Positions 1 to 6,758 of a DNA stretch of 15,378 nt are shown one piece after another. The notes below the pieces were generated by a model. It saw nothing but the letters and a program-made list of their open reading frames with translations. It was not told where the DNA came from and did no database searches. Position numbers and translations under genes: made by a program. Within the stretch, counting starts at the first letter, position 1. Each line of letters starts with the position of its first letter. Origin of the DNA: Ktedonobacter sp. 13_1_20CM_4_53_11 (GTDB lineage Bacteria > Chloroflexota > Ktedonobacteria > Ktedonobacterales > Ktedonobacteraceae); the NCBI GenBank assembly GCA_001919995.1, contig MNIY01000137.1, forward strand, positions 1 through 15,378, given 5' to 3'.

Positions 1-1254
1 CTCAGCACAGCGGATAACTCCGCTTATGCTCTGCGTATCAGCGATGGTGCCCTGCTCTGGCACCAGAAGATTGACGGCTCTGCTGACCAGCCGCCAGTTG
101 TGAAAAATGGGGTCGTATATGTTGCTTCCTTTGTAGATCAGAATGGCCCGGCTCATGTCTATGCCTTGCGCGCAAGCGATGGCCGCTTACTCTGGCGTTA
201 CGACAACGTCAACTATAGTTACCTATCCCTATCAACAACAGATAATGTAATCTATGTCGCTTCACAAGACGGTATATCTGCCTTAAACGGCAACAATGGA
301 ACCTTGCTTTGGCACTTCGCTACGAAAGCTTCTGACTCTGGATCGCCGCTGGAGGTCAACGGAGTCGTCTACTTTAACTCATCTATAGCTACCGGGCAGG
401 GCACATTATATGCCTTACAAGCCAATAATGGAACCCCCATTTGGCACTACACGACAGATGGGTTCATATTTACACCTAGAGTAGCAAACGGAGTTGTCTA
501 TATCAACTCGGATGGCTATATCGGCTTAGTTGGTGGTACGCTAGCCGCACTCCGTGCAAGTGATGGGCATCAGATATGGAAGCAGACGCTAGATGCGAAT
601 CTCATCCAGCCACCGCAACTGGTCAACGGAATCCTCTATACCACCACGACAAAAATGTTAGTGCCTCCCTCCGCTCACAGCGCGAATCCTCTACAAGGTG
701 CGACCGCTATTGGTGCACTCCTGTGGAATACGTTTCAGAGTGCCTCTGTTGTCCAGGCAGTACCACTCAAAGAAGGTCTATCCTCCCTGTATGCAGTACG
801 CGCAAGCGATGGAACCATCCTCTGGCACTATAGCATGAACAATGGCAAGAATAGCTGGGCAAACTGGTTTTCGGTAGAGAATGGAGTTGTCTATGCCAGC
901 GCAGCTAAGGGTGAGGATACGACAGATGGGGGTGATATCTATGCTCTCCAAAGCAGTAACGGCTCGGTCCTCTGGCATGTTAAGCTCAACAGATCTCCTA
1001 CCGGTGCATTGCTTGCCAATGACATCATCTACCTTAGCACTTCCGCCGGTTTATCTAATGGCACCGTTTATGCGCTGCGGGCACGCGATGGTTCCCTGCT
1101 CTGGGATTATCATTCCATCGCCGGACCTGTGTTCAATGCGCCAATTCTGGATGGTACCACAATTTACATTGGCGCATCCAATGGCATAGTTTATGCATTA
1201 CGAGCCGACGATGGCGGAATAGTGTGGCATAACCTGACGGCTGTTCAGGGGTGA
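1..1254 (+). CDS. PQQ-type beta-propeller repeat protein (5' end outside window)
   Basis: The reading frame is open from the first base, so the start lies left of the window. At least nine copies of the motif [VL]YAL-R-x-S-D-G-x-LLW are visible, about 40 residues apart; the first is at about bases 28-60 and the last at about 1192-1230. This is the tryptophan-docking repeat of PQQ-dependent dehydrogenases and BamB-like propellers. None of the catalytic dehydrogenase features can be seen, so a binding or scaffold role is more likely than an enzyme. Between the repeats at about 560 and 790 there is an insert of roughly 45 residues rich in Pro, Ala and Ser that breaks the spacing. The protein is probably exported, but the N-terminus is not in view. 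The family call is firm; the substrate is unknown. Confidence 0.88.
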   Translation, partial: LSTADNSAYALRISDGALLWHQKIDGSADQPPVVKNGVVYVASFVDQNGPAHVYALRASDGRLLWRYDNVNYSYLSLSTTDNVIYVASQDGISALNGNNGTLLWHFATKASDSGSPLEVNGVVYFNSSIATGQGTLYALQANNGTPIWHYTTDGFIFTPRVANGVVYINSDGYIGLVGGTLAALRASDGHQIWKQTLDANLIQPPQLVNGILYTTTTKMLVPPSAHSANPLQGATAIGALLWNTFQSASVVQAVPLKEGLSSLYAVRASDGTILWHYSMNNGKNSWANWFSVENGVVYASAAKGEDTTDGGDIYALQSSNGSVLWHVKLNRSPTGALLANDIIYLSTSAGLSNGTVYALRARDGSLLWDYHSIAGPVFNAPILDGTTIYIGASNGIVYALRADDGGIVWHNLTAVQG

Positions 1255-1285
1255 CAGCCGTCCTGCGCCTTGCCATTATCAGAAG

Positions 1286-1333
1286 CGGCACGGGAAGACC
1301 CGCCTCCATTTATGGGGCGGGATGGAAGTGCCG
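1286..1333 (+). terminator. Two-part hairpin after the propeller gene (terminator or element end)
   Basis: CGGCAC at 1286-1291 pairs with GTGCCG at 1328-1333, and inside it CCCGCC at 1299-1304 pairs with GGCGGG at 1316-1321, with an extra three pairs closing a TTTA loop. The hairpin begins 31 bases after the stop codon of the propeller gene. It is followed by the moderately T-rich TTGCTTGTTT, so it may terminate that gene. It could also be the left-end hairpin of an IS200/IS605-like remnant that continues to about 1600. Confidence 0.4.
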
Positions 1334-1380
1334 TTGCTTGTTTGCTGCAGGCAGGGGTAAAACTCCTGAAGAGACCAAAA

Positions 1381-1623
1381 CGCTTGACAAGACGAGGAGC
1401 ATCTCGTACACTTGTCCGAGTAAGACGGGGCGTAAGAGACTCCGCATGTACCGCAGGGCTTGCGGGAACTGACGTCTGTGGAGGCGGACGTAAGAGCAAA
1501 CCTGAATGGGACCAGGGAGGCCTGCCGCCAAAGAAGCAGAAAGGGAACACTCGTGAGAGTGGGAAGCCTGTCCCGTTTCCGGGACGGGAGGATGTCACTT
1601 CAGTGACTGCTAAAAGGGCATAA
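1381..1623 (+). pseudogene. Possible TnpB C-terminal tail remnant (IS200/IS605 right end)
   Basis: The frame ending at the TAA of 1621-1623 reads ...LAGTDVCGGG..KPEWDQ...PPKKQKGNT.. near its end. The pattern G-T-x-x-x-C-G followed by a K/Q-rich stretch is what the variable tail of TnpB proteins tends to look like, just before the element's right end. Upstream, the same frame has no zinc-finger CxxC pair and no RuvC motif, and it meets the stop codon of the propeller gene at 1252-1254, so at most the tail is left. This is a resemblance of style and not a domain match. The minus-strand frames here look random. Confidence 0.3.
1384..1412 (+). promoter_or_regulatory. Sigma-70-like promoter in the stretch after the propeller gene
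   Basis: TTGACA at 1384-1389 and TACACT at 1407-1412 are separated by exactly 17 bases. The -35 box is a perfect consensus and the -10 matches at four of six positions. Transcription would start near 1419 and run to the terminator at 1631-1667, giving an RNA of about 250 bases. The same bases can also fold as a hairpin (GACAAG 1386-1391 with CTTGTC 1411-1416, ACGAG 1392-1396 with CTCGT 1403-1407), so the match could be accidental. Confidence 0.45.
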
Positions 1624-1667
1624 GCAGCAAAGAAAAGGCGGGTACGAGCTACGTACCCGCCTTTTCT
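1419..1667 (+). ncRNA. Candidate structured RNA, possibly a stranded omegaRNA
   Basis: Between the promoter-like site and the terminator there is a chain of stem-loops with perfect or near-perfect stems: CGGGG/CTCCG (1426-1444, one G-T pair), CCGCA/TGCGG (1451-1465), ACGTC/GACGT (1472-1491), CAGG/CCTG (1513-1524), CACTC-GTGA-GAGTG with a GNRA loop (1548-1561), CCTGTCCCG/CGGGACGGG (1567-1588) and GTCACT/AGTGAC (1594-1607). The segment GGAAGCC-hairpin-GGAGGATGTCA resembles the 3' scaffold end of the RNAs that guide TnpB nucleases of IS200/IS605 elements; that resemblance is from memory. If it holds, bases from about 1598 on would be the guide. No intact tnpB is present. It could instead be an unrelated small RNA, or just a decayed transposon end. 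Confidence 0.42.
1631..1667. terminator. Strong bidirectional intrinsic terminator
   Basis: A perfect 16-bp stem (1631-1646 with 1652-1667) closes a 5-base loop. The GC-rich core GGCGGGTACG is flanked by AAAA and TTTT, so both strands end in a short T-run. It can stop the candidate RNA from the left and the DUF3303-like gene from the right. Confidence 0.85.
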
Positions 1668-1682
1668 AGCATGTTCACCCGG

Positions 1683-1979
1683 TTAAACAGAAGCGCCCGC
1701 GAGTTGCCGCATCTCCTGAATCTGCTGATCATAATCAAGCGCGTAGATGGCTCGCACATCCCAGCTCATGAGATCCATGTAGGGTTGAAGCATAGCCGTC
1801 ACCTCCTGCGGCGTCGATGCATCGACCACTAAGAAGCCCGAGCCCCCGCCTGCCAGGTTGTACCAACCGCGAATGGTGCGATTGCTATGCGCACCAGCCT
1901 CATGTTGTTGAAGGATGCGTTGAGCCACCTGTTGGCGGTTAGTATGGTGATACCAGGTGAAAGCGCAATACCACAGCAT
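1683..1979 (-). CDS. DUF3303-like small protein
   Basis: 98 residues with no signal peptide or membrane helix. The sequence begins MLWYCAFTWY and contains the glycine-rich segment RGWYNLAGGGSGFLVV followed by a helical MLQPYMDLMSWDVRAIY segment. This fits the small ferredoxin-fold, DUF3303-type family: an N-terminal strand, a helix, a strand carrying G-x-G-F, and a C-terminal strand. Function is unknown. The start is well supported by AAGGAGGT lying 6-7 bases upstream on the minus strand (about 1985-1993). It is transcribed away from the cupredoxin gene and shares the dyad CAGGT-N11-ACCTG with it. Confidence 0.75.
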   Translation of the reverse strand: MLWYCAFTWYHHTNRQQVAQRILQQHEAGAHSNRTIRGWYNLAGGGSGFLVVDASTPQEVTAMLQPYMDLMSWDVRAIYALDYDQQIQEMRQLAGASV

Positions 1980-2008
1980 TTCGTTACCTCCTTGTCGTAA
2001 TAGATTAC

Positions 2009-2029
2009 CAGGTGTTTCTTCCTCACCTG
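2009..2029. promoter_or_regulatory. Dyad CAGGT-N11-ACCTG upstream of the DUF3303-like gene
   Basis: CAGGT at 2009-2013 and ACCTG at 2025-2029 are separated by 11 bases; the palindrome extends one further base inward (CAGGTG/CACCTG). It lies 30 bases upstream of the DUF3303-like start codon. The same half-sites with the same spacing recur at 2214-2234, so it is a candidate operator. Confidence 0.4.
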
Positions 2030-2160
2030 TTCATGAAAAGATATCCCCCTTTTAATCACACGTTCATCTTCCTCTTAAAGTGACAGCAGGATACTTTCCT
2101 CTCCTAATCTTTATTGCAATGAGTCGAGAGCAAGGTCTCCCCAACAGTGCACATTTGTCC

Positions 2161-2166
2161 TATAAT
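2161..2166 (+). promoter_or_regulatory. Possible -10 box for the cupredoxin gene
   Basis: A perfect TATAAT lies about 104 bases before the cupredoxin start. The -35 position at 17-base spacing (2138-2143) matches the consensus at only three of six bases, so support is weak. Confidence 0.32.
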
Positions 2167-2213
2167 ATGAAGTGGCACACCTTGACTACACAGAGGAAAC
2201 TGTGCCAGATCAC

Positions 2214-2234
2214 CAGGTAAAATATAAGAACCTG
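2214..2234. promoter_or_regulatory. Dyad CAGGT-N11-ACCTG upstream of the cupredoxin gene
   Basis: CAGGT at 2214-2218 and ACCTG at 2230-2234 repeat the half-sites and spacing of the copy at 2009-2029; here the palindrome extends outward (CCAGGT/ACCTGG). It lies 35 bases before the cupredoxin start, downstream of the possible -10 box, so it would act as a roadblock operator or as a hairpin in the leader RNA. Confidence 0.4.
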
Positions 2235-2269
2235 GCATCAAGCTGGAATAATTTAGAAAGGAACTCTTA

Positions 2270-2653
2270 ATGTATAAAAGAATTGTAGGCGGACTGGTAA
2301 TATTTGGCATACTGGCCACGCTACTGAGCGCATGCGCCATAGTAGATACTGCCAATACCGCTAGCTATCCCACCGTCCATATGGGCGGATCCACCTTCAT
2401 TCAGACGTCGATTACTATCCATAAAGGTGATATGCTCAACCTCGTTGACGATGTCGCATCGACCCATATCATTGTTAACGGCAGTTGGCAAGGCAACACA
2501 CAAAAGCCAGCCACAGAAAATGGCGCCCCCACCGTCAACAAAACATTCAATGGCAACGATAGCGGAACGGTCGGTCCATTTACTTCGGCCGGAACATTTC
2601 ACCTCTATTGCACCGTTCACCCGGGAATGAACCTGACCGTCACCGTTCAGTAA
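2270..2653 (+). CDS. Cupredoxin-domain (plastocyanin-like) lipoprotein
   Basis: 127 residues. An N-terminal hydrophobic segment ends in the lipobox LLSAC with Cys22, so the protein should be lipid-anchored on the outer face of the membrane. The remainder is a single cupredoxin beta-sandwich. The type 1 copper ligands visible are His66 in the segment STHIIVNG, then Cys114, His117 and Met120 in YCTVHPGM. It probably carries one copper and shuttles electrons or binds copper. AAAGGA lies 7 bases before the ATG. A strong terminator follows, so it is transcribed alone. The C-x2-H-x2-M loop is shorter than in plastocyanin, but such HPGM loops occur in bacterial cupredoxins. Confidence 0.87.
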   Translation: MYKRIVGGLVIFGILATLLSACAIVDTANTASYPTVHMGGSTFIQTSITIHKGDMLNLVDDVASTHIIVNGSWQGNTQKPATENGAPTVNKTFNGNDSGTVGPFTSAGTFHLYCTVHPGMNLTVTVQ

Positions 2654-2678
2654 CATACTGTTCTTCATCACGACCTGC

Positions 2679-2721
2679 AAACGAGGCATGGTATCTTCTC
2701 GTTGGATACCATGCCTCGTTT
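2679..2721. terminator. Terminator after the cupredoxin gene
   Basis: A perfect 17-bp inverted repeat (2679-2695 with 2705-2721) closes a 9-base loop, starting 26 bases after the stop. The stem ends in AAA/TTT; the T-run after it is short, but the stem is long and perfect. Confidence 0.75.
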
Positions 2722-2831
2722 ATGTTGAACACGCAAGATATATTTCCGCTCCAGTTTACTTTAAACACATGCCGGAGATAGTACTTTCATGGTAGATAAA
2801 CCTCCGAAAATACCGTCTATAGCCGCTCCTG

Positions 2832-2840
2832 TGCTATACT
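2832..2840 (+). promoter_or_regulatory. Extended -10 promoter element
   Basis: TG-C-TATACT forms an extended -10 (TGn plus TATACT), 40 bases before the start of the next lipoprotein gene. No clear -35 box is visible at 17 bases, which is normal for extended -10 promoters. Confidence 0.42.
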
Positions 2841-2880
2841 ATCCGCACTATTTAGCTTAGATAAAGGTGACTCAAGGTAT

Positions 2881-3591
2881 ATGCGGCAAAACATATGGAA
2901 AAGATGGAAGACGACTACCTCACCTTCTCTTTATCTCAAATACGGAGCGACACTTCTCCTCCTCCTGTTCAGTGTACTGATCGTCTCCTGTGGTGGAGGC
3001 GCTACAAATGCTAATTTAGGTCAACCAGATGTCACAGTGACCATCAATCTTGGCCAGGGCGATGGGTCGCCAACACCACCACTACCCGGATATACCTGCT
3101 CTGCATGGGTCACCAATACCTCACCTAGCATGAATAAGTCCTCTATTATTGGAGTCTATGCGAAATTTGTCCACAACGTGAATGGCAATCCTCAAGGAGT
3201 CTCTCCTGCTCAAGGGACAGCGACGGTTCTCTGGGCCGAGGGCAGCGTCAACGTCACAGCAAATACAACTTCCGACGGGCTGGCTATTTTTCCCGTTTCA
3301 ATTGCCAATAAGTCCGCCGATCTCAACAAAATTGTACTGGTTACTATCGCATTTCAGGGTCCGCAAGGTGTGCCACCATGTAACGTGACAATCGATCGAG
3401 CAGCCTTCTTCACCCTCGTGATCTCCACACCTAACACGAAATCAACAGCACCAGTTGGCGGGTCCCCAACGGTAAATCCTCCGGAAACAGTCACTGCGAC
3501 TTATTCACCGACAACAATACCATCGCCGACCCAGAGCCCAAAACCCTGCCCGACAGTTAAACCACTCAGGACACCTACACCGTGCCCTTGA
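2881..3591 (+). CDS. Putative lipoprotein with Pro/Thr/Ser-rich tail
   Basis: 236 residues. A basic N-terminus and a hydrophobic stretch (about 22-35) lead to the lipobox IVSC with Cys37, followed by three glycines, so the protein should be lipid-anchored outside the cell. Residues about 68-185 look like one beta-rich, Ig-like domain; it has cysteines in YTCSAW and PPCNVT that could form a disulfide. The last 50 residues are rich in Pro, Thr and Ser with two CP motifs, as in wall-spanning stalks. I do not recognise a specific family. CAAGG sits 4 bases before the ATG and AAAGGTG about 12 bases before it. The gene stands alone behind its own promoter-like site. Confidence 0.75.
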   Translation: MRQNIWKRWKTTTSPSLYLKYGATLLLLLFSVLIVSCGGGATNANLGQPDVTVTINLGQGDGSPTPPLPGYTCSAWVTNTSPSMNKSSIIGVYAKFVHNVNGNPQGVSPAQGTATVLWAEGSVNVTANTTSDGLAIFPVSIANKSADLNKIVLVTIAFQGPQGVPPCNVTIDRAAFFTLVISTPNTKSTAPVGGSPTVNPPETVTATYSPTTIPSPTQSPKPCPTVKPLRTPTPCP

Positions 3592-3660
3592 AATAGCAGA
3601 AGGCTTGCATCTTTTCATTTTCCTATGCATAATAGCAACGAGAGAGAGAATTAACTGACA

Positions 3661-3680
3661 TACAGGAAATATCTCCTGTA
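3661..3680. repeat. Inverted repeat TACAGGA-N6-TCCTGTA
   Basis: A perfect 7-bp dyad with a 6-base centre, in the 151-base gap before the coiled-coil gene and 63 bases ahead of its start. It may be an operator or a short leader hairpin; no T-run follows, so it is not a typical terminator. Confidence 0.35.
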
Positions 3681-3742
3681 CTTGTTATGTATCGCGTATC
3701 CAGTTGCTGACCGCAAGATAGAACAATGCGAGGGAGCAGACT

Positions 3743-4681
3743 ATGCTATCGGATGATACTACCCAGAATACTGGAGCCATTGAAAGAATATCCCATCCTT
3801 ACAATCATCGTGATCACGTATCTGAACGACGGCAGCATATCTTGCAACAGAAACAGACCGATAACCTGCCTCAAATCACTAGCCAGAAAACCCATGGAAA
3901 ATTTGTTTGGCGGCAGTACATCCATCTCCGTGAAGAAAACAAACGCCTGCACTGGATGATTTCAAAATATATCGACGAGATCGACTCTATGCAAAACGCA
4001 CATCAGGAAAAGATAGAATATTATAAGAGCCAGCTGGACAAGCTAAAGTCTGAGCAAAACCGCACAATACAGGATCACCTCGAGCTAGAAAGACGCTACC
4101 AGGAACTCTACCACTCATTTCAGAGTGCGGTAGAGGAAGAGGCTCAAAATATGGTTGCCGAAGCGGCACGTACACTCGAACTCCATACAGAAGATGGGGT
4201 TGTTATGACGAACGACGCCATGAAGACAGTGAAACTCCACGTGAGGCAAATAGAAGAAAAACATACAGCCGAGTCACTCTATTTGATGCGACAGGCGCAA
4301 AAAAAAGCGTATCAACTCGAACAAGAGCTTGTAAAAGAACGGCTCCAAATTGCGCTTGAGCGCGATAATATGCAAAACCAGCAAAATAGCTTACGCCAAC
4401 AGACAGAACTGCGTCAGCAGATGACGGAAAACCGGTTACACGTAAAATTCGTATCAACGATTACCTTCGTTGCAACCGGACTGGTGATACTGCTCTTCGT
4501 ATTTGAGCTATTTTTTCTTTCCTGGCTACACATTCCCTTCACACCATCGCTTGGATTTGCCCTCGTAGTACCTTCACTACTGTTTGTTGCCTTGGCCGGG
4601 TTAATCGCACACATCCGTTCAACCACGCGTGCACTCTTTAGCATTGCACCTCCAAAAGATGCTAATCAGAAGCAAACCTGA
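3743..4681 (+). CDS. Coiled-coil protein with two C-terminal membrane helices
   Basis: 312 residues, no recognised family. Residues 1-55 are polar and probably disordered. Residues about 58-235 are almost entirely charged and Gln-rich with heptad character, predicting a long coiled coil. Two hydrophobic helices follow at about 237-262 and 269-291, forming a tight hairpin, then a short tail. The layout suggests a cytoplasmic coiled-coil rod anchored by a membrane hairpin, perhaps a scaffold or membrane-shape protein. The start has GGGAG 6 bases upstream. The gene ends 87 bases before zwf, and I see no terminator between them, so some read-through is possible. Confidence 0.8.
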   Translation: MLSDDTTQNTGAIERISHPYNHRDHVSERRQHILQQKQTDNLPQITSQKTHGKFVWRQYIHLREENKRLHWMISKYIDEIDSMQNAHQEKIEYYKSQLDKLKSEQNRTIQDHLELERRYQELYHSFQSAVEEEAQNMVAEAARTLELHTEDGVVMTNDAMKTVKLHVRQIEEKHTAESLYLMRQAQKKAYQLEQELVKERLQIALERDNMQNQQNSLRQQTELRQQMTENRLHVKFVSTITFVATGLVILLFVFELFFLSWLHIPFTPSLGFALVVPSLLFVALAGLIAHIRSTTRALFSIAPPKDANQKQT

Positions 4682-4768
4682 AATAGAGATATGAAGCCAA
4701 ACCGTCAGGAATGCGTTATACTCTGTGCATATAGTGTATCGTACATTTTTCACTAGAGGAGAGTATAC

Positions 4769-6340
4769 ATGCCACAAGAAGTTCATCCCGCTGGCTCACT
4801 CAAGCAACATACAATCTGGCAAGATGGACAAATGCCGGAACCGTGTACCGTTGTCATCTTCGGAGCTACTGGCGACCTTACCCAGCGAAAATTGTTACCC
4901 ACTCTGGCCCACCTTCTCCATGATCATCCCCTTCCAGAAGGTTTCTCGGTGGTAGCTTTTGCGCGCCGCCCCATGAATGATGAACAATGGCGTGGCATGG
5001 CGTTAGATTCAATCAACAAATACATGCCTGACAATGACAAACTAGATCGCGAGGCACAGCATGACTTTGCCCAACGAATGTATTATTGCCAATCAGACTT
5101 CAATGATCGCGAAGGCTATGAGAAACTCGCTGACATATTGGAGAGACTTGATAGAGAGAAGGGTACCCAGGGGAACCGCATGTACTATCTTGCCACGCCG
5201 CCCACCCTTGACTCAGAAATCATTTTCCAACTTGGTGGTGCTGGCCTGGCACGCCCCGCTGCTGGACAGTATGGTGATGAAGAGTCCTGGACACGCATTG
5301 TGATCGAAAAGCCCTTTGGGCGCGACCTGGCCTCTGCCCAGAAGCTCAACCGCGAAATCGCTCGCGTTTTCCATGAAAGACAGACATACCGTATCGATCA
5401 TTATATGGGGAAAGAGACAGTACAAAACCTTCTCGCGTTCCGCTTCGCCAATGGTATCTTCGAGCCTCTCTGGAATCAGAAATACATTGACCACGTACAG
5501 ATTGTCGTTGCGGAGAGCCTGGGCATTGGTTCGCGCGCCGAATATTACGAAGAAGCCGGCGCTATCCGCGACATGGTACAGAATCATATCATGCAGGTAC
5601 TCTGCCTTACCACAATGGAAGCCCCCGTCGCTTTTGATGCCGACGCTATCCGCGATGAAAAAGTCAAAGTCTTGCGAGCCGTCCCTCTCCTGACACCGGA
5701 AGATGTAGCCAAACGCACTGTACGCGGTCAATATACCGCCGGGGTGATCAACGGACAACCCCAGGTGAGTTACAAAGAGGAAAAAGGTGTCTCCCCTGCT
5801 TCACAAACTGAGACGTATGTGGCTCTCAAATTGTTCATCGAGAACTGGCGCTGGGCGGAAGTTCCCTTTTACATCCGCACAGGCAAAGCATTGCCCAAAC
5901 GCAGTACAGAGGTGACAATCCAGTTTAAACGCGTCCCTCATATGCTCTACAAACCGGCCGAAACGAAAGGGCTTGTTCCCAACCGGTTGACGATACGCAT
6001 TCAACCCGATGAGGGCATATCGCTGAAGTTCGCCGCTAAAGTACCGGGCGCGGCGCGCCATCTCAATGATGTTGATATGAATTTCTCCTATTCGGAGGCC
6101 TTTGGTATCGAGTCGCCTAATGCATATGAACGTCTGATCGCTGATTGCATAGTTGGAGATTCCACGCTCTTCATTCGCCGTGACGAGGTCGAGACATCCT
6201 GGCGTATTGTGGATAGCATTATCAACGCATGGAAGAACATGCCTAAGAGCGCGGTCCACCCTTATCAAGCTGGAACCTGGGGACCACCTGAAGCTGACGC
6301 TCTCATTCAGAATGATGGACGCGAGTGGGATAACCCCTAA
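4769..6340 (+). CDS. zwf: Glucose-6-phosphate 1-dehydrogenase
   Basis: 523 residues. It oxidises glucose 6-phosphate to 6-phosphogluconolactone with NADP+, the entry step of the oxidative pentose phosphate pathway, in the cytoplasm. The dinucleotide-binding loop GATGDL is at 32-37, EKPFG with the conserved lysine at 180-184, and the substrate-site signature RIDHYMGKE at 208-216. The length is slightly above the usual 480-510 because about 25 extra residues precede the Rossmann strand. The ATG is fixed by AGAGGAGA, with GGAG 7 bases upstream. A TATACT at 4717-4722 could be its -10 box, without a good -35. It is followed by a hairpin and by a convergent csbD-like gene. Confidence 0.97.
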   Translation: MPQEVHPAGSLKQHTIWQDGQMPEPCTVVIFGATGDLTQRKLLPTLAHLLHDHPLPEGFSVVAFARRPMNDEQWRGMALDSINKYMPDNDKLDREAQHDFAQRMYYCQSDFNDREGYEKLADILERLDREKGTQGNRMYYLATPPTLDSEIIFQLGGAGLARPAAGQYGDEESWTRIVIEKPFGRDLASAQKLNREIARVFHERQTYRIDHYMGKETVQNLLAFRFANGIFEPLWNQKYIDHVQIVVAESLGIGSRAEYYEEAGAIRDMVQNHIMQVLCLTTMEAPVAFDADAIRDEKVKVLRAVPLLTPEDVAKRTVRGQYTAGVINGQPQVSYKEEKGVSPASQTETYVALKLFIENWRWAEVPFYIRTGKALPKRSTEVTIQFKRVPHMLYKPAETKGLVPNRLTIRIQPDEGISLKFAAKVPGAARHLNDVDMNFSYSEAFGIESPNAYERLIADCIVGDSTLFIRRDEVETSWRIVDSIINAWKNMPKSAVHPYQAGTWGPPEADALIQNDGREWDNP

Positions 6341-6361
6341 ACAAGGTATCAAGTACAAGTA

Positions 6362-6395
6362 GAGGTGAGCAAGCGGTAAATTGCTTGCTCACCTC
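6362..6395. terminator. Hairpin between zwf and the CsbD-like gene
   Basis: A 13-bp perfect stem (6362-6374 with 6383-6395) and an 8-base loop lie 22 bases after the zwf stop, in the gap between two convergent genes. T-runs are poor on both sides, but position and stem strength suit a shared terminator. Confidence 0.65.
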
Positions 6396-6428
6396 CCCTC
6401 TACTGTAGAAAACGGGTGGAAGGAAGAG

Positions 6429-6653
6429 TTACAAATCTTCGCCCTTCAATTTTCTGTCTGCCTTCTGCTCAACCCCTCCTGCCTTCGATCGGGCCTTACC
6501 AGTGGTCTCTCGGGCTTTGCCCTTCGCCTCTGTAGAGGGATCACCAGTAGCTTGTCCGACCTTCTTCTGTACTTTACCGGCAGCCTGATTGACCTTTCCT
6601 TTTAAGGTGTCCGACTTGCCTTTTGTACCAAGATCTCTCTTTTCTTCATCCAT
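6429..6653 (-). CDS. CsbD-like stress protein
   Basis: 74 residues from the ATG at 6653, preceded by AGAGGAGA with 7-base spacing; an ATG further upstream in frame at 6710 has no such site. The protein is highly charged, with repeated G-K-x-x-x-x-A-G-K units (GKVNQAAGK, GKARETTGK) that form a helical bundle in the CsbD family. In Bacillus the family belongs to the general stress regulon; its biochemical role is unknown. The gene is single and convergent with zwf. I do not see a clear promoter in the 105 bases before it. Confidence 0.88.
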   Translation of the reverse strand: MDEEKRDLGTKGKSDTLKGKVNQAAGKVQKKVGQATGDPSTEAKGKARETTGKARSKAGGVEQKADRKLKGEDL

Positions 6654-6758
6654 GTGTATTTCTCCTCTTCGAGCTACATTACGTTTACAGAAATGGACCA
6701 ACTCGCACAACTTCTCCCTTTACAGGCAAACTGTACAAGTTCCTCTCTATAAACACTC

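Noticed and set aside
1419..1500. Resemblance of GGCGTAAGAG segments to conserved parts of RNase P RNA
   Set aside because: The other conserved blocks of RNase P RNA (such as GAGGAAAGTCC) are absent, so the likeness is local.
1245..1598. Minus-strand frame of 117 codons over the hairpin-rich stretch
   Set aside because: No recognisable domain or ribosome site; the segment is better explained as structured RNA or an element end on the plus strand.
2321..2689. Minus-strand frame of 122 codons opposite the cupredoxin gene
   Set aside because: A shadow of the coding strand: it starts in the terminator stem and shows no motif.
4725..4955. 76-codon plus-strand frame overlapping the zwf start
   Set aside because: Out of frame with zwf, no ribosome site; the zwf start has a strong one and clear family sequence.
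6654..6710. Upstream in-frame ATG extending the CsbD-like protein by 19 residues
   Set aside because: No ribosome site at 6710, whereas the ATG at 6653 has AGAGGAGA at 7 bases, and the family normally starts at this point.
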